From DASZMJ01 sp035551935 (lineage in GTDB: Bacteria; Planctomycetota; Planctomycetia; Isosphaerales; Isosphaeraceae), in the NCBI GenBank assembly GCA_035551935.1, contig DASZMJ010000132.1, positions 1 through 21,663 of the forward strand: DNA of 21,663 bases, given 5' to 3'. The translations under genes and the position numbers were made by a program. Within the stretch, counting starts at the first letter, position 1. Each line of letters opens with the position of its first letter. Under the pieces are notes generated by a model that had not been told where the DNA came from, did no database searches, and worked only from the letters and a program-made list of their open reading frames with translations. This document shows positions 5,681-12,910 of the stretch, in pieces.

Positions 5681-7603
5681 TCAGCCCTCGTCGTCGGCGA
5701 CCCAGGTGAGCGTCAAGGGGAGCGGGCCGGCGGAGGTCGGCACCTCGAGGGTCTCGGGCGTCGGGTCGTCGGGTCGTCGTCGGACGACGAACGCGGGCAG
5801 GGCGCGGAGGCAGCCCTCGAGCAGCTCGAGCTCCCAGGCGAGCGGGGGCCGCATCGACATGCCGCGTTCCTTGCGGAAGACGGCCGGATACGCCTCGGGC
5901 CCGGCGACCTCCCAGCCGTTCGCCTCGGCGGCGTCGAAGTCGGCCGGGGGGATGCCGCTGGCGTCGTCGAAGGTGACGCTCAGGGCGACGGTCTCGCGGG
6001 CGTTCTCCTCGTCGGAGAGGTCGCCGGCCCACATCCGTCGCAACAGGTCGAGGTCCTCGTAGAGGGCCAGGCCGAGCGTCAGGCCCGACTGTCCCATGAC
6101 GACGGCATACCACGGGCCGCTCTCGAACTTCGGGCAGTCGATGCGGGCCGTCGCCTCGTAGCCGAGGGCGCGCCAGGGGGCGCGGCGGTAGAACTCGGCG
6201 GCGGCGGCGAAGAAGCCGGCGATGCGCCCGGGGGTCATCCCCGGCATCGCCAGCAGGCCCGGCGGCTCCTCGCTCTCGAGGTGCTTGGTCAGGCTCTCGT
6301 GCACGAAGTCGAGCTGGTCGAGCACGTCGACCTCGACGCATTCGACGTCGATCTCGGCGAGGTGGCCCCGCAAGGCGTCCCAGGTCGGGTGCGAACGGAC
6401 CTGGACCTCGGCCGGGCGGTGCGGCTCGCCCATGGCCGGCTCGAGCATCGCGGCGGCCAGCGCGTCCCAGACCTCCTCGGGCGTCGGCGGCACCTCGCTC
6501 AGGGCGTTGCCGAGCACGAGGTTGTCGGTCCGGCTGGTGACGAGGACCATCCAGGGGCGGAACCGGTGGCCTTCGGCCTCGATGTGGCGGGGGAACTCGC
6601 GGGCGTCGGCCTGCCAGGTGTCGAACTCGCGCGGGAGGCGGCGGAGCCGCTCCTTGGACAGGGGCGTCGGCCCCTCGGCCGCAGGCCCCTTGGCCTTCTT
6701 CCGCTTCTTCGGCGCCGCGGCGCGGAGCCAGGCGACGGCGCCGGGGGTCGACTTCCAGGCGCTGAGGGCGGCGGCGGCGTAGAGGACCGCCTCGTTGTCG
6801 TCGCCGAGGCCGTAGTAGCCCGGCGGCCGCGCCGGCATCGGCTTCTCGCCGAGCAGGTAGGCGGGGACGTGCTTGTTCGCCTTCTTGGCCTCCTTGAGCC
6901 GCTTCTTCGCCGCCGCCGAGTCGCCCGAGCGGCGGAAGGCCAGGAGGGCGCGGGTGTAGGCCCAGGCCGCCGAGGCGTCGTCCTCGTAGCGGTCGAGCAG
7001 GTGCTCGAGCTCGTCGTCGCGGTCGAGGTTCAACAGCCAGGAGGCGAGGGTGTAGCGGACCCCCTGGTTGTCGTTGGGGTTCAGCCGGAGCATCTCGCGG
7101 AGGTGCTCGGCCGCCTCGTCGCGCCGGCCCATCGTCCAGAGGATGTCGGCCAGGCGCTCGCGGGCGCGCATGTAGGGGCGGGTCTCGAGCAGGCCCCAGA
7201 AGTAGCCGGCGTCGCGCTCGAAGGCCTCGGGCCCCAGCGCCCGCTCGCCGGCGGCGACGGCCTGCTCGAGCAACGCGAGCGTCTCCTTGCGGGTCCGCGC
7301 CTCGTCGGCCAGGACGAGGTAGGCGTCGGCGCAGTCGGGGCTGAGGTCCAGCGCCTTGCGGGCGAGCTTGACCCGCTTCTTCGAGTCGGGCTCGTCGAAG
7401 GCCCGGTACATCAGCTCCTGCGCGCGGTCCAGGGGCGTGTCGCCGCCGACGGGGCTGACGGCGCCGGGGAGGTCGCCGAGCAGCTCCCGCATCAGGCCCT
7501 CGATCACCTTCGGGTCGGGCAGCTCGGGCATGCCCTCGTCCGGGCCCGGTCGGGGGGGGCGCCCGGGGCCCTTCTTGGGCGTCTGCCGCTTCTTCTTGGC
7601 CAT
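5681..7603 (-). CDS. Large TPR (ST7-like) protein with unassigned C-terminal domain
   Basis: A 640-residue cytoplasmic protein. The Lys/Pro-rich head (MAKKKRQTPKKGPGRPPRPG) is followed by helical repeats at about 55-285. These include KRVKLARKALDLSPDCADAYLVLAD-type units and the run YMRARERLADILWTMGRRDEAAEHLREMLRLNPND, with TPR spacing. This part resembles the ST7-like TPR family by eye. A Lys-rich linker at about 300-310 leads to a globular C-terminal half with WMVLVTSRTDNLVLGNAL, GPWYAVVMGQSGLTLGLALYEDLDLLRRM and YPAVFRKERGMSMRPP, for which I cannot name a function. The ATG at 7603 is preceded by GAGGAGG. It heads an operon with the YjbQ gene. TPR scaffolding is an inference; enzymatic activity is not evident. 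Confidence 0.75.
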   Translation of the reverse strand: MAKKKRQTPKKGPGRPPRPGPDEGMPELPDPKVIEGLMRELLGDLPGAVSPVGGDTPLDRAQELMYRAFDEPDSKKRVKLARKALDLSPDCADAYLVLADEARTRKETLALLEQAVAAGERALGPEAFERDAGYFWGLLETRPYMRARERLADILWTMGRRDEAAEHLREMLRLNPNDNQGVRYTLASWLLNLDRDDELEHLLDRYEDDASAAWAYTRALLAFRRSGDSAAAKKRLKEAKKANKHVPAYLLGEKPMPARPPGYYGLGDDNEAVLYAAAALSAWKSTPGAVAWLRAAAPKKRKKAKGPAAEGPTPLSKERLRRLPREFDTWQADAREFPRHIEAEGHRFRPWMVLVTSRTDNLVLGNALSEVPPTPEEVWDALAAAMLEPAMGEPHRPAEVQVRSHPTWDALRGHLAEIDVECVEVDVLDQLDFVHESLTKHLESEEPPGLLAMPGMTPGRIAGFFAAAAEFYRRAPWRALGYEATARIDCPKFESGPWYAVVMGQSGLTLGLALYEDLDLLRRMWAGDLSDEENARETVALSVTFDDASGIPPADFDAAEANGWEVAGPEAYPAVFRKERGMSMRPPLAWELELLEGCLRALPAFVVRRRPDDPTPETLEVPTSAGPLPLTLTWVADDEG

Positions 7604-7769
7604 CGGCCGCCTCCTCGATCGCGATCGGACCGCGTCACCTCCATTCTACCCGCCCGTCGGGGCCGCGTCTCTGGGAAGGCGGCCGGGCCGGCGTCTTGCA
7701 ATCGGCGGGGGGGGCCGTACCATCGGGGGCAGGGGACGGGGCGGTCGGCAACCCAGGGGGCGATTCGCG

Positions 7770-8534
7770 ATGCGAACGATCATCGAGGGCCGCGCGCAGG
7801 GGATCGTGATGGCGCTCGCGGCGATCGTCGCGGCCGGGGCCGTCGCCGTCGCCGCGGCGGGCCAGGGGGATTGGAAGGAGTTGACGGGCCCGGGGGGGCT
7901 CGACGCCTGGAAGAAGCCGACGGGCGCCTGGGAGGTCGTCGGCGGCGTGCGGACCGACCCGAAGGACCCGACCGGCCTGGTCGCCGAGCCGGGCACCGGC
8001 GTCATCTACAACGGCCCGCGCAAGCGGACCTCGAACCTCGTGACCCGCGAGTCGTTCGGCGACGTCGAGGTCCACGCCGAGTTCCTGATCCCCAAGGGCT
8101 CCAACTCGGGCATCAAGCTCGAGGGGGCCTACGAGGTCCAGATCCTCGACAGCTACGGCAAGGCCACCGTCAAGGCCAGCGACTGCGGCGGCATCTACCC
8201 CCGCGCCGAGCTCTTGCCCAAGTACCACTACCTCGACGACGGCTTCCCCCCCCGGGTCAACGCCGCGAAGCCGGCCGGCGAGTGGCAGACGCTCGACATC
8301 ACCTTCCGCGCCCCCCGGTTCGACGCCCGGGGCAAGAAGACGGCCGACGCCCGCTTCGAGAAGGTCGTGCTCAACGGCCGCGTCGTGCAGGAGGACGTCG
8401 CCGTGCCGACGCCGACCGGCCACGCCTGGCACGACAAGGAGTCGCCCACCGGCCCGATCCTGCTCCAGGCCGACCACGGCCCCGTCGCCTTCCGCAACCT
8501 CCGCGTCCGCCCGTTGCCGGCATCCAGCCGCTGA
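7770..8534 (+). CDS. Secreted DUF1080 (3-keto-disaccharide hydrolase) family protein
   Basis: A 254-residue exported protein. An N-terminal signal (basic start, then IVMALAAIVAAGAVAVAAAG, about 12-31) precedes a single concanavalin-like DUF1080 domain (PF06439): WKELTGPGGLDAWK, TGAWEVVGGV, ESFGDVEVHAEFLIPKGSNSGIKL, YEVQILDSYG, CGGIYPRAEL, GEWQTLDITFRAPRF and the closing LLQADHGPVAFRNLRVRPL. Members are very abundant in planctomycetes and include hydrolases of 3-keto-glycosides; most remain uncharacterised. Length fits a single-domain member. The ATG at 7770 is selected because it begins the signal peptide and has an AGGGGG site; the frame is open from 7356 antisense to the TPR gene. It is monocistronic and divergent from the TPR/YjbQ operon. 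Confidence 0.88.
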   Translation: MRTIIEGRAQGIVMALAAIVAAGAVAVAAAGQGDWKELTGPGGLDAWKKPTGAWEVVGGVRTDPKDPTGLVAEPGTGVIYNGPRKRTSNLVTRESFGDVEVHAEFLIPKGSNSGIKLEGAYEVQILDSYGKATVKASDCGGIYPRAELLPKYHYLDDGFPPRVNAAKPAGEWQTLDITFRAPRFDARGKKTADARFEKVVLNGRVVQEDVAVPTPTGHAWHDKESPTGPILLQADHGPVAFRNLRVRPLPASSR

Positions 8535-8639
8535 ACTCCGAGGATCGATCCGCCCGATCGTGAGCCCCGGATCGCCTCGAACTCCCGGATGGAGCGGCCG
8601 GGCCGACCCGCCGCCTCCACCTGGTCGGTCAGGCGAGCC

Positions 8640-9512
8640 TCATGCCCCGATCCGCCGATTCCTCAGGAAGCCGGATTCGGCGGGCTGGTCCGAGCGTTCG
8701 AGCATGCGTTCCCATTCCTCCTTGTTGTCTCGCAAGCCCGGCGTGCTGCCCTCGCCGTATGTCAGGGTGTCGAGGAACGTGAGCAGCTCTCGCTTATTCT
8801 TCGCGTAGATCAAGTTCGTGGCGGCAAGGGGTGGGCCGAGGCGCGATCCGTCGCGCTCCCGTTTGTTCTTCGCGAAGGTCGAGTTCGTGGCCGCGGGGCG
8901 CCCGGGGCTCTTCACCGAATACCAATGGAAGCCATGGATGAGCTGATCGATGGCCAGCATCGTCTCATGCGGCAAACAGGCGCGCTCGAACTGCCCGATG
9001 AACGCCTCGAACAGGGCGACCGCTCCACCCCCGTTGAGGTGTTTATCTTGGTATGTCTTGAGATAACCTCTCCCCGGCACACTCCAGGCGCACGAGTCAC
9101 AGGTGATCGCGACGTCCTGTTGTCTCCACACGCCGGCCGGAAGCACGATGAGGTGCCCGCAGCGGTGGCACCTCACCTTCCCCCCCTCATGGGCCTCGGT
9201 CGCCCGCAGGATGCCCTGGCAACGGGCATGGAGGGCACAGCCCACCTCATCGATCAGTTCGTCATCCACAATGCCGCGCGCGTCCGTCTCGTAGAGGCGG
9301 CGGATGAGGGACGGATTGACCCTTGGAGCCCAACGTACCTCGTCGAGCCCGCCATCCGAGCGTGAGCCGGGCGCGAAGTTGAGCTTCGCGATGGGGACTT
9401 CGACGCTGCCGTTGGCGCGTTGAGCCAACGGGCCGGTGGTCATCAGGGCCCCGGCCGACGCTGCCGCGGTTTCCAGGAAGCCCCGTCGGGACACTGTGCG
9501 TGGGTGTTGCAT
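8640..9512 (-). CDS. Tat-exported zinc-ribbon protein of the merR locus, unknown function
   Basis: A 290-residue protein with a twin-arginine signal, SRRGFLETAAASAGALM (8-24), so it is predicted to be exported folded. Two CxxC pairs, CHRC (115-118) and CDSC (138-141), form a probable zinc ribbon or metal site; C92, C98 and C179 are further cysteines. The C-terminal half is helical, with HETMLAIDQLIHGFHWYSVKSP. A block, AATNSTFAKNKRE (207-219), is repeated as AATNLIYAKNKRE (230-242), an imperfect in-frame 69-bp duplication. The ATG at 9512 begins the Tat signal; the longer open frame upstream overlaps the next gene. It lies 22 bases after the HMA-domain gene, in the transcription unit expected to be controlled by MerR. 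No enzyme family recognised; a metal-handling role is inferred. Confidence 0.75.
   Translation of the reverse strand: MQHPRTVSRRGFLETAAASAGALMTTGPLAQRANGSVEVPIAKLNFAPGSRSDGGLDEVRWAPRVNPSLIRRLYETDARGIVDDELIDEVGCALHARCQGILRATEAHEGGKVRCHRCGHLIVLPAGVWRQQDVAITCDSCAWSVPGRGYLKTYQDKHLNGGGAVALFEAFIGQFERACLPHETMLAIDQLIHGFHWYSVKSPGRPAATNSTFAKNKRERDGSRLGPPLAATNLIYAKNKRELLTFLDTLTYGEGSTPGLRDNKEEWERMLERSDQPAESGFLRNRRIGA
8787..8894 (-). repeat. Imperfect direct repeat within the Tat-exported gene
   Basis: Two 39-base copies at 8787-8825 and 8856-8894 match at 32 of 39 positions and start 69 bases apart, keeping frame. They encode AATNLIYAKNKRE and AATNSTFAKNKRE. The substitutions between copies indicate an old duplication. 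Confidence 0.75.
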
Positions 9513-9534
9513 CGCGAATGACTCCTCGACCGAG

Positions 9535-10389
9535 CTAGGACGCCTTCTCCCCTCGCGCCGGCGAGGGCGGTGCCTCCGGGCATTCCCCGTCAGCACACCG
9601 GCCCGTGAGCGTTTGCTTGAACCGCTCGAGTTGCTCGGCGGTGAGAACTCCCTTCACCCGCTCGAGGAGGATGGGAAGAGACGCTTTGAGTCGTTTCTGC
9701 CAATCCTCCGGTCGGGTCGCCCCATCGGCCTTGGCTTTCTTGCTGAGGCGCTCCCATTGCTGCTCGGCGATCTCCACGAGCTTATCCGTGGTCTTCTTGT
9801 CGAGTTGTTCAGCCTCGGCGAACGTCTTGAACCGATGAAGGGCCAGCGTGTGGAACTCGATGGCCGAGAGCTCCCCGATCCGCCCCGCCCCACGCCACTC
9901 CTCCCGGTCCAAGGCGCGCCGGAACTCATCGCCCGCGAGCCGGACCGCCTTGCGGTCGTCCTCGGTCAGCGCCTTGCGGGCCGCTTCGGCAACCTTGTCC
10001 CGGTCGGTCGCGGTGGTCACGGAAATGCGGATCATGGTCCCGGTGTAGTTGGCCGAACTCGCCTCGACGCCGTCGAGCTTGTCGAGGGACTCCAGCACGC
10101 CCCGGAGCATGTGGCCGCAGCCGATGCCCTTCACGGCGGGGCAAGTGAGCCCCTCCACTTGGAACACGATCTGGCGGCCGGGGTCGATCGACCGGGCGTC
10201 GGCCTTGCCCGTCGGCTTCGGCGCAGCGGCCTTCGTTTCCCGGGGGCAGCACTCCCGTCCATCCGAGGTCCGCGCGGTCACGCAAGGACCGTCGGTCGCG
10301 TAACACCCGACGTGCGCCCTTCCGGAAACCAGCGCGGCGACCGGCAGGGGCAGGGCCAGCAGGACGGCCGACAAGAAGTTCAGGCGCAT
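9535..10389 (-). CDS. Exported heavy-metal-associated (HMA-like) domain protein
   Basis: A 284-residue protein with a Sec-type signal (MRLNFLSAVLLALPLPVAAL). Next comes a Cys-rich linker with C29, C36 and the pair C47-C48, then an HMA-like ferredoxin fold at about 72-145: IVFQVEGLTCPAVKGIGCGH, a helix VLESLDKLDGV, and strands ASSANYTGTMIRISV. The metal loop has C83 and C91, seven residues between them, instead of the usual CxxC. Residues 150-262 are charged helices (EEWRGAGRIGELSAIEFHTLALHRF, LLERVKGVLTAEQLERFKQTL), resembling a periplasmic metal-sensing or chaperone module, and the tail adds C265 and C270. The ATG at 10389 begins the signal peptide. The gene lies 44 bases below the scarred pseudogene and 22 bases above the Tat gene, behind the MerR promoter. 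Mercury or other soft-metal binding is inferred. Confidence 0.75.
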   Translation of the reverse strand: MRLNFLSAVLLALPLPVAALVSGRAHVGCYATDGPCVTARTSDGRECCPRETKAAAPKPTGKADARSIDPGRQIVFQVEGLTCPAVKGIGCGHMLRGVLESLDKLDGVEASSANYTGTMIRISVTTATDRDKVAEAARKALTEDDRKAVRLAGDEFRRALDREEWRGAGRIGELSAIEFHTLALHRFKTFAEAEQLDKKTTDKLVEIAEQQWERLSKKAKADGATRPEDWQKRLKASLPILLERVKGVLTAEQLERFKQTLTGRCADGECPEAPPSPARGEKAS

Positions 10390-10433
10390 CTGGAACCCCC
10401 TTTCATGCACGAGAGCGTTGGAGTTTCGATGGG

Positions 10434-10636
10434 TCACCGCCCCGCACGGGGCGGGCTGTTCTCGATCACCTCTCCTCGGTACCCGGCCTTCTCCAGGGCC
10501 TGACGCATCGCCTCGACCGGGGCCGGGCCGCACGAGTCCGTGGAAATGACGAACTGCCCCCTCGCGTAGTCCACCCGGAGACTACGGTGGGCTCGTGATT
10601 CGGACAGCCCTCGAAATCGAGCACCCGGACTTTCAT
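10434..10636 (-). pseudogene. Chimeric deletion scar: thioredoxin-like N-terminus joined out of frame to a MerP-like C-terminus
   Basis: An ATG at 10636 with a good GGGAGA site begins MKVRVLDFEGCPNHEPTV, the characteristic start of small thioredoxin-like ('DF family') proteins found beside mercury genes. That homology stops at about 10583-10590. From about 10586 to the stop at 10434, another frame encodes RVDYARGQFVISTD then PVEAMRQALEKAGYRGEV, the second half of an HMA domain like MerP (strands 2-3, helix 2, strand 4). In the first frame the ribosome would read an unrelated Arg-rich tail to 10466. The simplest explanation is a deletion that fused the head of one gene to the tail of another, removing whatever lay between. 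It sits directly after the MerR promoter, so the remnant is probably still transcribed. Confidence 0.7.
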
Positions 10637-10667
10637 CGCTTCTCCCTCGGCGTGACGGAACAATCCC

Positions 10668-10699
10668 AGTCTACAGCTTGCACCCGGGTATAAGGTCAA
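10668..10699 (-). promoter_or_regulatory. MerR-type promoter with 20-bp spacer and dyad operator
   Basis: On the minus strand TTGACC (10694-10699) and TAGACT (10668-10673) are separated by 20 bases, the over-long spacing typical of MerR-activated promoters. The spacer contains the dyad CTTATACCCGGGTGCAAG (10677-10694), symmetric as CTTnnACCCGGGTnnAAG. The -35 box overlaps the merR stop codon. The promoter points to the chimeric pseudogene and the two exported-protein genes. Confidence 0.75.
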
Positions 10700-11151
10700 G
10701 GCCGCTTCTTGGGAATCTCGAGGGCGGAGCGTTTCGGAGCGGGGGAGGAGGCCTGGCTGAGCCGGTCGATGAGTTCGCAGCGTCCTGGCTTTTCGGTCTC
10801 GCGGCAGGCATCGAGGGCGGACCTCAGGACCCGCTCGACGTGCCGCAAATCCTCCAGTCGCCGCTCGAGATCACGGAGGCGGTTCTCGATCAGGCCCTGG
10901 ACTTCCCGGCACGACGCGGTCGAGTCGTGGCGGTGGCCGAGCATCCCGGTGACATCATCGAGGGTGAAGCCCGTCGCCTGAGCCGCCCGGATGAACCGTA
11001 ACCGCTCCAACGCTCCCGCGTCGTAGAGCCGATAGTTTCCCCCGCTCCGCCCCGACGGTCTGACGAGCCCCACCCGCTCGTAATACCGCACGGTCGAGCT
11101 GGGGACGCCCGCGGCCTTGGCCAACTGGCCGATGGTGTAGCGAGGTTCCAT
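10696..11151 (-). CDS. merR: MerR-family regulator with mercury-type cysteines
   Basis: A 151-residue regulator. The N-terminal winged helix-turn-helix YTIGQLAKAAGVPSSTVRYYERVGLV (5-30) and GNYRLYDAGALERLRFIRAAQATGFTLDDV (38-67) are classical MerR. A long dimerisation helix follows. C81 (TASCREV), C116 and C125 (ACRETEKPGRCEL) match Cys82, Cys117 and Cys126 of Tn501-type MerR, including the nine-residue step between the last two, so Hg(II) sensing is well supported. In well-known Gram-negative operons merR is divergent from its targets; here the target promoter lies at its 3' end on the same strand. No merA, merB or merT is seen in the window. CadR- or PbrR-like specificity is possible but the cysteine spacing favours mercury. 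Confidence 0.87.
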   Translation of the reverse strand: MEPRYTIGQLAKAAGVPSSTVRYYERVGLVRPSGRSGGNYRLYDAGALERLRFIRAAQATGFTLDDVTGMLGHRHDSTASCREVQGLIENRLRDLERRLEDLRHVERVLRSALDACRETEKPGRCELIDRLSQASSPAPKRSALEIPKKRP

Positions 11152-11192
11152 CGCCGGACTGGACTCCCATCGCCCCCGGACGATCCTGGGGA

Positions 11193-11252
11193 ATCGCTCA
11201 CCACGACGGCGGGGCGGACCTTGCGGATCTCGGCGCCCACGGACGGATCGAA
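11193..11252 (-). pseudogene. MazF/PemK toxin remnant
   Basis: A 20-codon stretch on the minus strand encodes FDPSVGAEIRKV followed by RPAVVVSD, the most conserved block of MazF/PemK-type RNases. On either side the match is lost: upstream residues (RASRNPRDPPG) lack the usual start with GDIxxVD, and downstream the frame runs into merR in another phase. No start codon and ribosome site fit. It is read as a relic of a toxin gene just upstream of merR. Confidence 0.6.
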
Positions 11253-11364
11253 TCCGGGAGGATCACGGGGATTCCTCGACGCTCGTCCTCGCAGTATAAG
11301 ATGGTGGCTGTGCCGGAGGCACCGCGCCTCCCGCAGGAACCCGAAGCCCCCGAGGCCCGTCGCC

Positions 11365-11976
11365 ATGGCCGAGCCGCCGACCCTGTTCTTCGACGTCGGG
11401 GGCGTGCTCCTGACGAACGCCTGGGACACCGCCGCGCGGCGGCGGGCGGCCGCGCAGTTCGGCCTGGATTTCGCCGAGTTCCAGACGCGGCACGAGATGC
11501 TCAAGACCGCGTTCGAGACCGGCCGGCTCGGCCTCGACGGCTACGTCAAGAAGGCGGTCTTCTTTCGCGAACGCGACTTCTCGGCCGAGGACTTCCAGGC
11601 GTTCATGTTCGCGCAGTCGCAGCCGCTGGGCGAGACGCTCGACTGGGTGCGGGCCCTGGCGGCGTCGGGCAAGTACCGGCTCTTCACGCTCAACAACGAG
11701 TCGCGCGAGCTGCACGAGTACCGGGTGCGGACCTTCGGGCTCGACTCGGCGTTCGCGGCCTTCTTCACGTCGTGCTACCTCGGCCAGGTCAAGCCCGACG
11801 AGGACATCTACCTCAACGCCCTGGGCATCGCCGGCTGCTCGCGGGGCCGGGCCGTCTTCATCGACGACCGCGCGTTGAACGTCGAGCCGGCGCATGCGCT
11901 GGGGCTCCAGGCGGTCCTGTTCGAGGGGCTCGACGCGCTCCGCTCGTCGTTGCAGGGGTTCGGCGTCGAGGCCTGA
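11365..11976 (+). CDS. HAD-superfamily hydrolase, YihX-like (subfamily IA)
   Basis: A 203-residue cytoplasmic phosphatase-like protein. Motif I is LFFDVGGVLL (7-16), with nucleophile D10 but Gly in place of the second Asp at position 12, as in YihX-type phosphatases that start with FDLGNV or FDVGGV. The helical cap follows (20-90). Motif II is FTLNNES (107-113), motif III GQVKPDEDIY (140-149, K143) and motif IV VFIDDRALNVEPA (164-176, D167/D168). Substrates in the family are small sugar phosphates; none can be assigned. The ATG at 11365 is chosen because it starts the first strand and has GAGG upstream; the open frame before it overlaps the MazF relic. It converges with phoU with a 15-bp gap. 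Confidence 0.85.
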   Translation: MAEPPTLFFDVGGVLLTNAWDTAARRRAAAQFGLDFAEFQTRHEMLKTAFETGRLGLDGYVKKAVFFRERDFSAEDFQAFMFAQSQPLGETLDWVRALAASGKYRLFTLNNESRELHEYRVRTFGLDSAFAAFFTSCYLGQVKPDEDIYLNALGIAGCSRGRAVFIDDRALNVEPAHALGLQAVLFEGLDALRSSLQGFGVEA

Positions 11977-11991
11977 GGCGGGCCGCGGCCG

Positions 11992-12720
11992 TCAGGGCCC
12001 CGGGCGGGGGCTGCGGGCGACGTGGCGGATGATGTCGCCTTCCTTCAGGTAGATGACCGCCTCGGCGATGTTGGTGGCGTGGTCGGCGATCCGCTCGAAG
12101 TTCCGCGCCGTGTTGATCAGCCGGAGCCAGGTGTTGACGCGTTCGGGCTCGCGGCGGATGGCCTGCTTCAGCTCCTTGAGCACGGCGCGGCGGCGGCGGT
12201 CGATGCCGCGGTCGGCGGCGATGACGGCGCGGGCGAGCTCGGCGTCGCAGCGGGCCAGGGCGTCGAGCGCCTCGCGGACGCGGGCCAGGGCCTCCAGCGC
12301 CATCTCCTCGAGCGCGCCGGGGATCGCCGTCGGCACGACCTTGGCCGCGAGCTTGCGGGCGCGGTTGGCGATGTGGTCGGCCAGGTCGGCCATCCGCTCC
12401 AGGTCGTTGTTGATCCGCAGGATCGCCGCGACCCGCCGCAGGTCGGAGGCCCCCGGCTGGTGCAGCGCCAGGACCTTCAGGCACTCGCGCTCGATCTGGA
12501 CCTCCCAGCGGTCGATCTCCCCCTCGCCGCCGTGGACCCGGTCGGCCAGGTCGGAGCGGCGGTCGCAGAGGGCGCGCACGCTGGTGTTCAGGGCCTCCTC
12601 GACGACGGCCGCCATGCGGAGGATCTGCTCCCAGAGGGACTCCATGTCCCGCAGGAAGTGTCGGCAGAGTGTCACTCGCTCGGCCTCCCAGGCGGAGGCC
12701 GCGGTCTGGGCGGTTTCCAT
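11992..12720 (-). CDS. phoU: PhoU family phosphate-signalling protein
   Basis: A 242-residue all-helical protein built of two similar three-helix bundles. The first carries AAILRINNDLERMADLADHIANRA (98-121) and the second LINTARNFERIADHATNIAEAVIYL (201-225). These are the PhoU hallmarks, in which acidic residues of E/DxxxD type bind metal clusters. PhoU links the Pst transporter to the PhoR/PhoB two-component system and represses it when phosphate is plentiful. Length is typical. The ATG at 12720 with GAGGGG upstream begins the homologous region; the ORF extension to 12819 is low-complexity. No pst or phoBR genes are present, so this is an orphan copy in this window. Confidence 0.9.
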   Translation of the reverse strand: METAQTAASAWEAERVTLCRHFLRDMESLWEQILRMAAVVEEALNTSVRALCDRRSDLADRVHGGEGEIDRWEVQIERECLKVLALHQPGASDLRRVAAILRINNDLERMADLADHIANRARKLAAKVVPTAIPGALEEMALEALARVREALDALARCDAELARAVIAADRGIDRRRRAVLKELKQAIRREPERVNTWLRLINTARNFERIADHATNIAEAVIYLKEGDIIRHVARSPRPGP

Positions 12721-12910
12721 CGGTGTCGACCCCTCGGCTGCCCTGGTCCCGGTCGCCGTCGATTGCGGAATCGGCGGGCCGGATGTCGGCCGCCGGCCCG
12801 CGCGCTCGTCCCCGTCCATTCCAAGCTAATGGACCGGTCGGGATCGGGCAAGTGGGGTCGTCGCAAAGGGACGATTCTTCAAGCTGTGTTCACAATCCTC
12901 ACACCGCATA

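Noticed and set aside
5282..8563. A 1093-residue open frame on the plus strand
   Set aside because: It is antisense to YjbQ and the TPR protein, Arg/Gly-rich with no motif, and arises from the lack of stop codons in GC-rich DNA. The DUF1080 gene within the same span uses another frame.
10466..10582. The Arg-rich tail of the frame starting at 10636 as a real small protein
   Set aside because: The residues after the first 18 codons have no family resemblance, while another frame in the same bases gives a clear HMA half-domain.
11295..11300. TATAAG before the HAD hydrolase gene as a promoter -10 box
   Set aside because: No acceptable -35 box lies 16-18 bases upstream (TTCCTC), so the evidence is too weak to annotate it.
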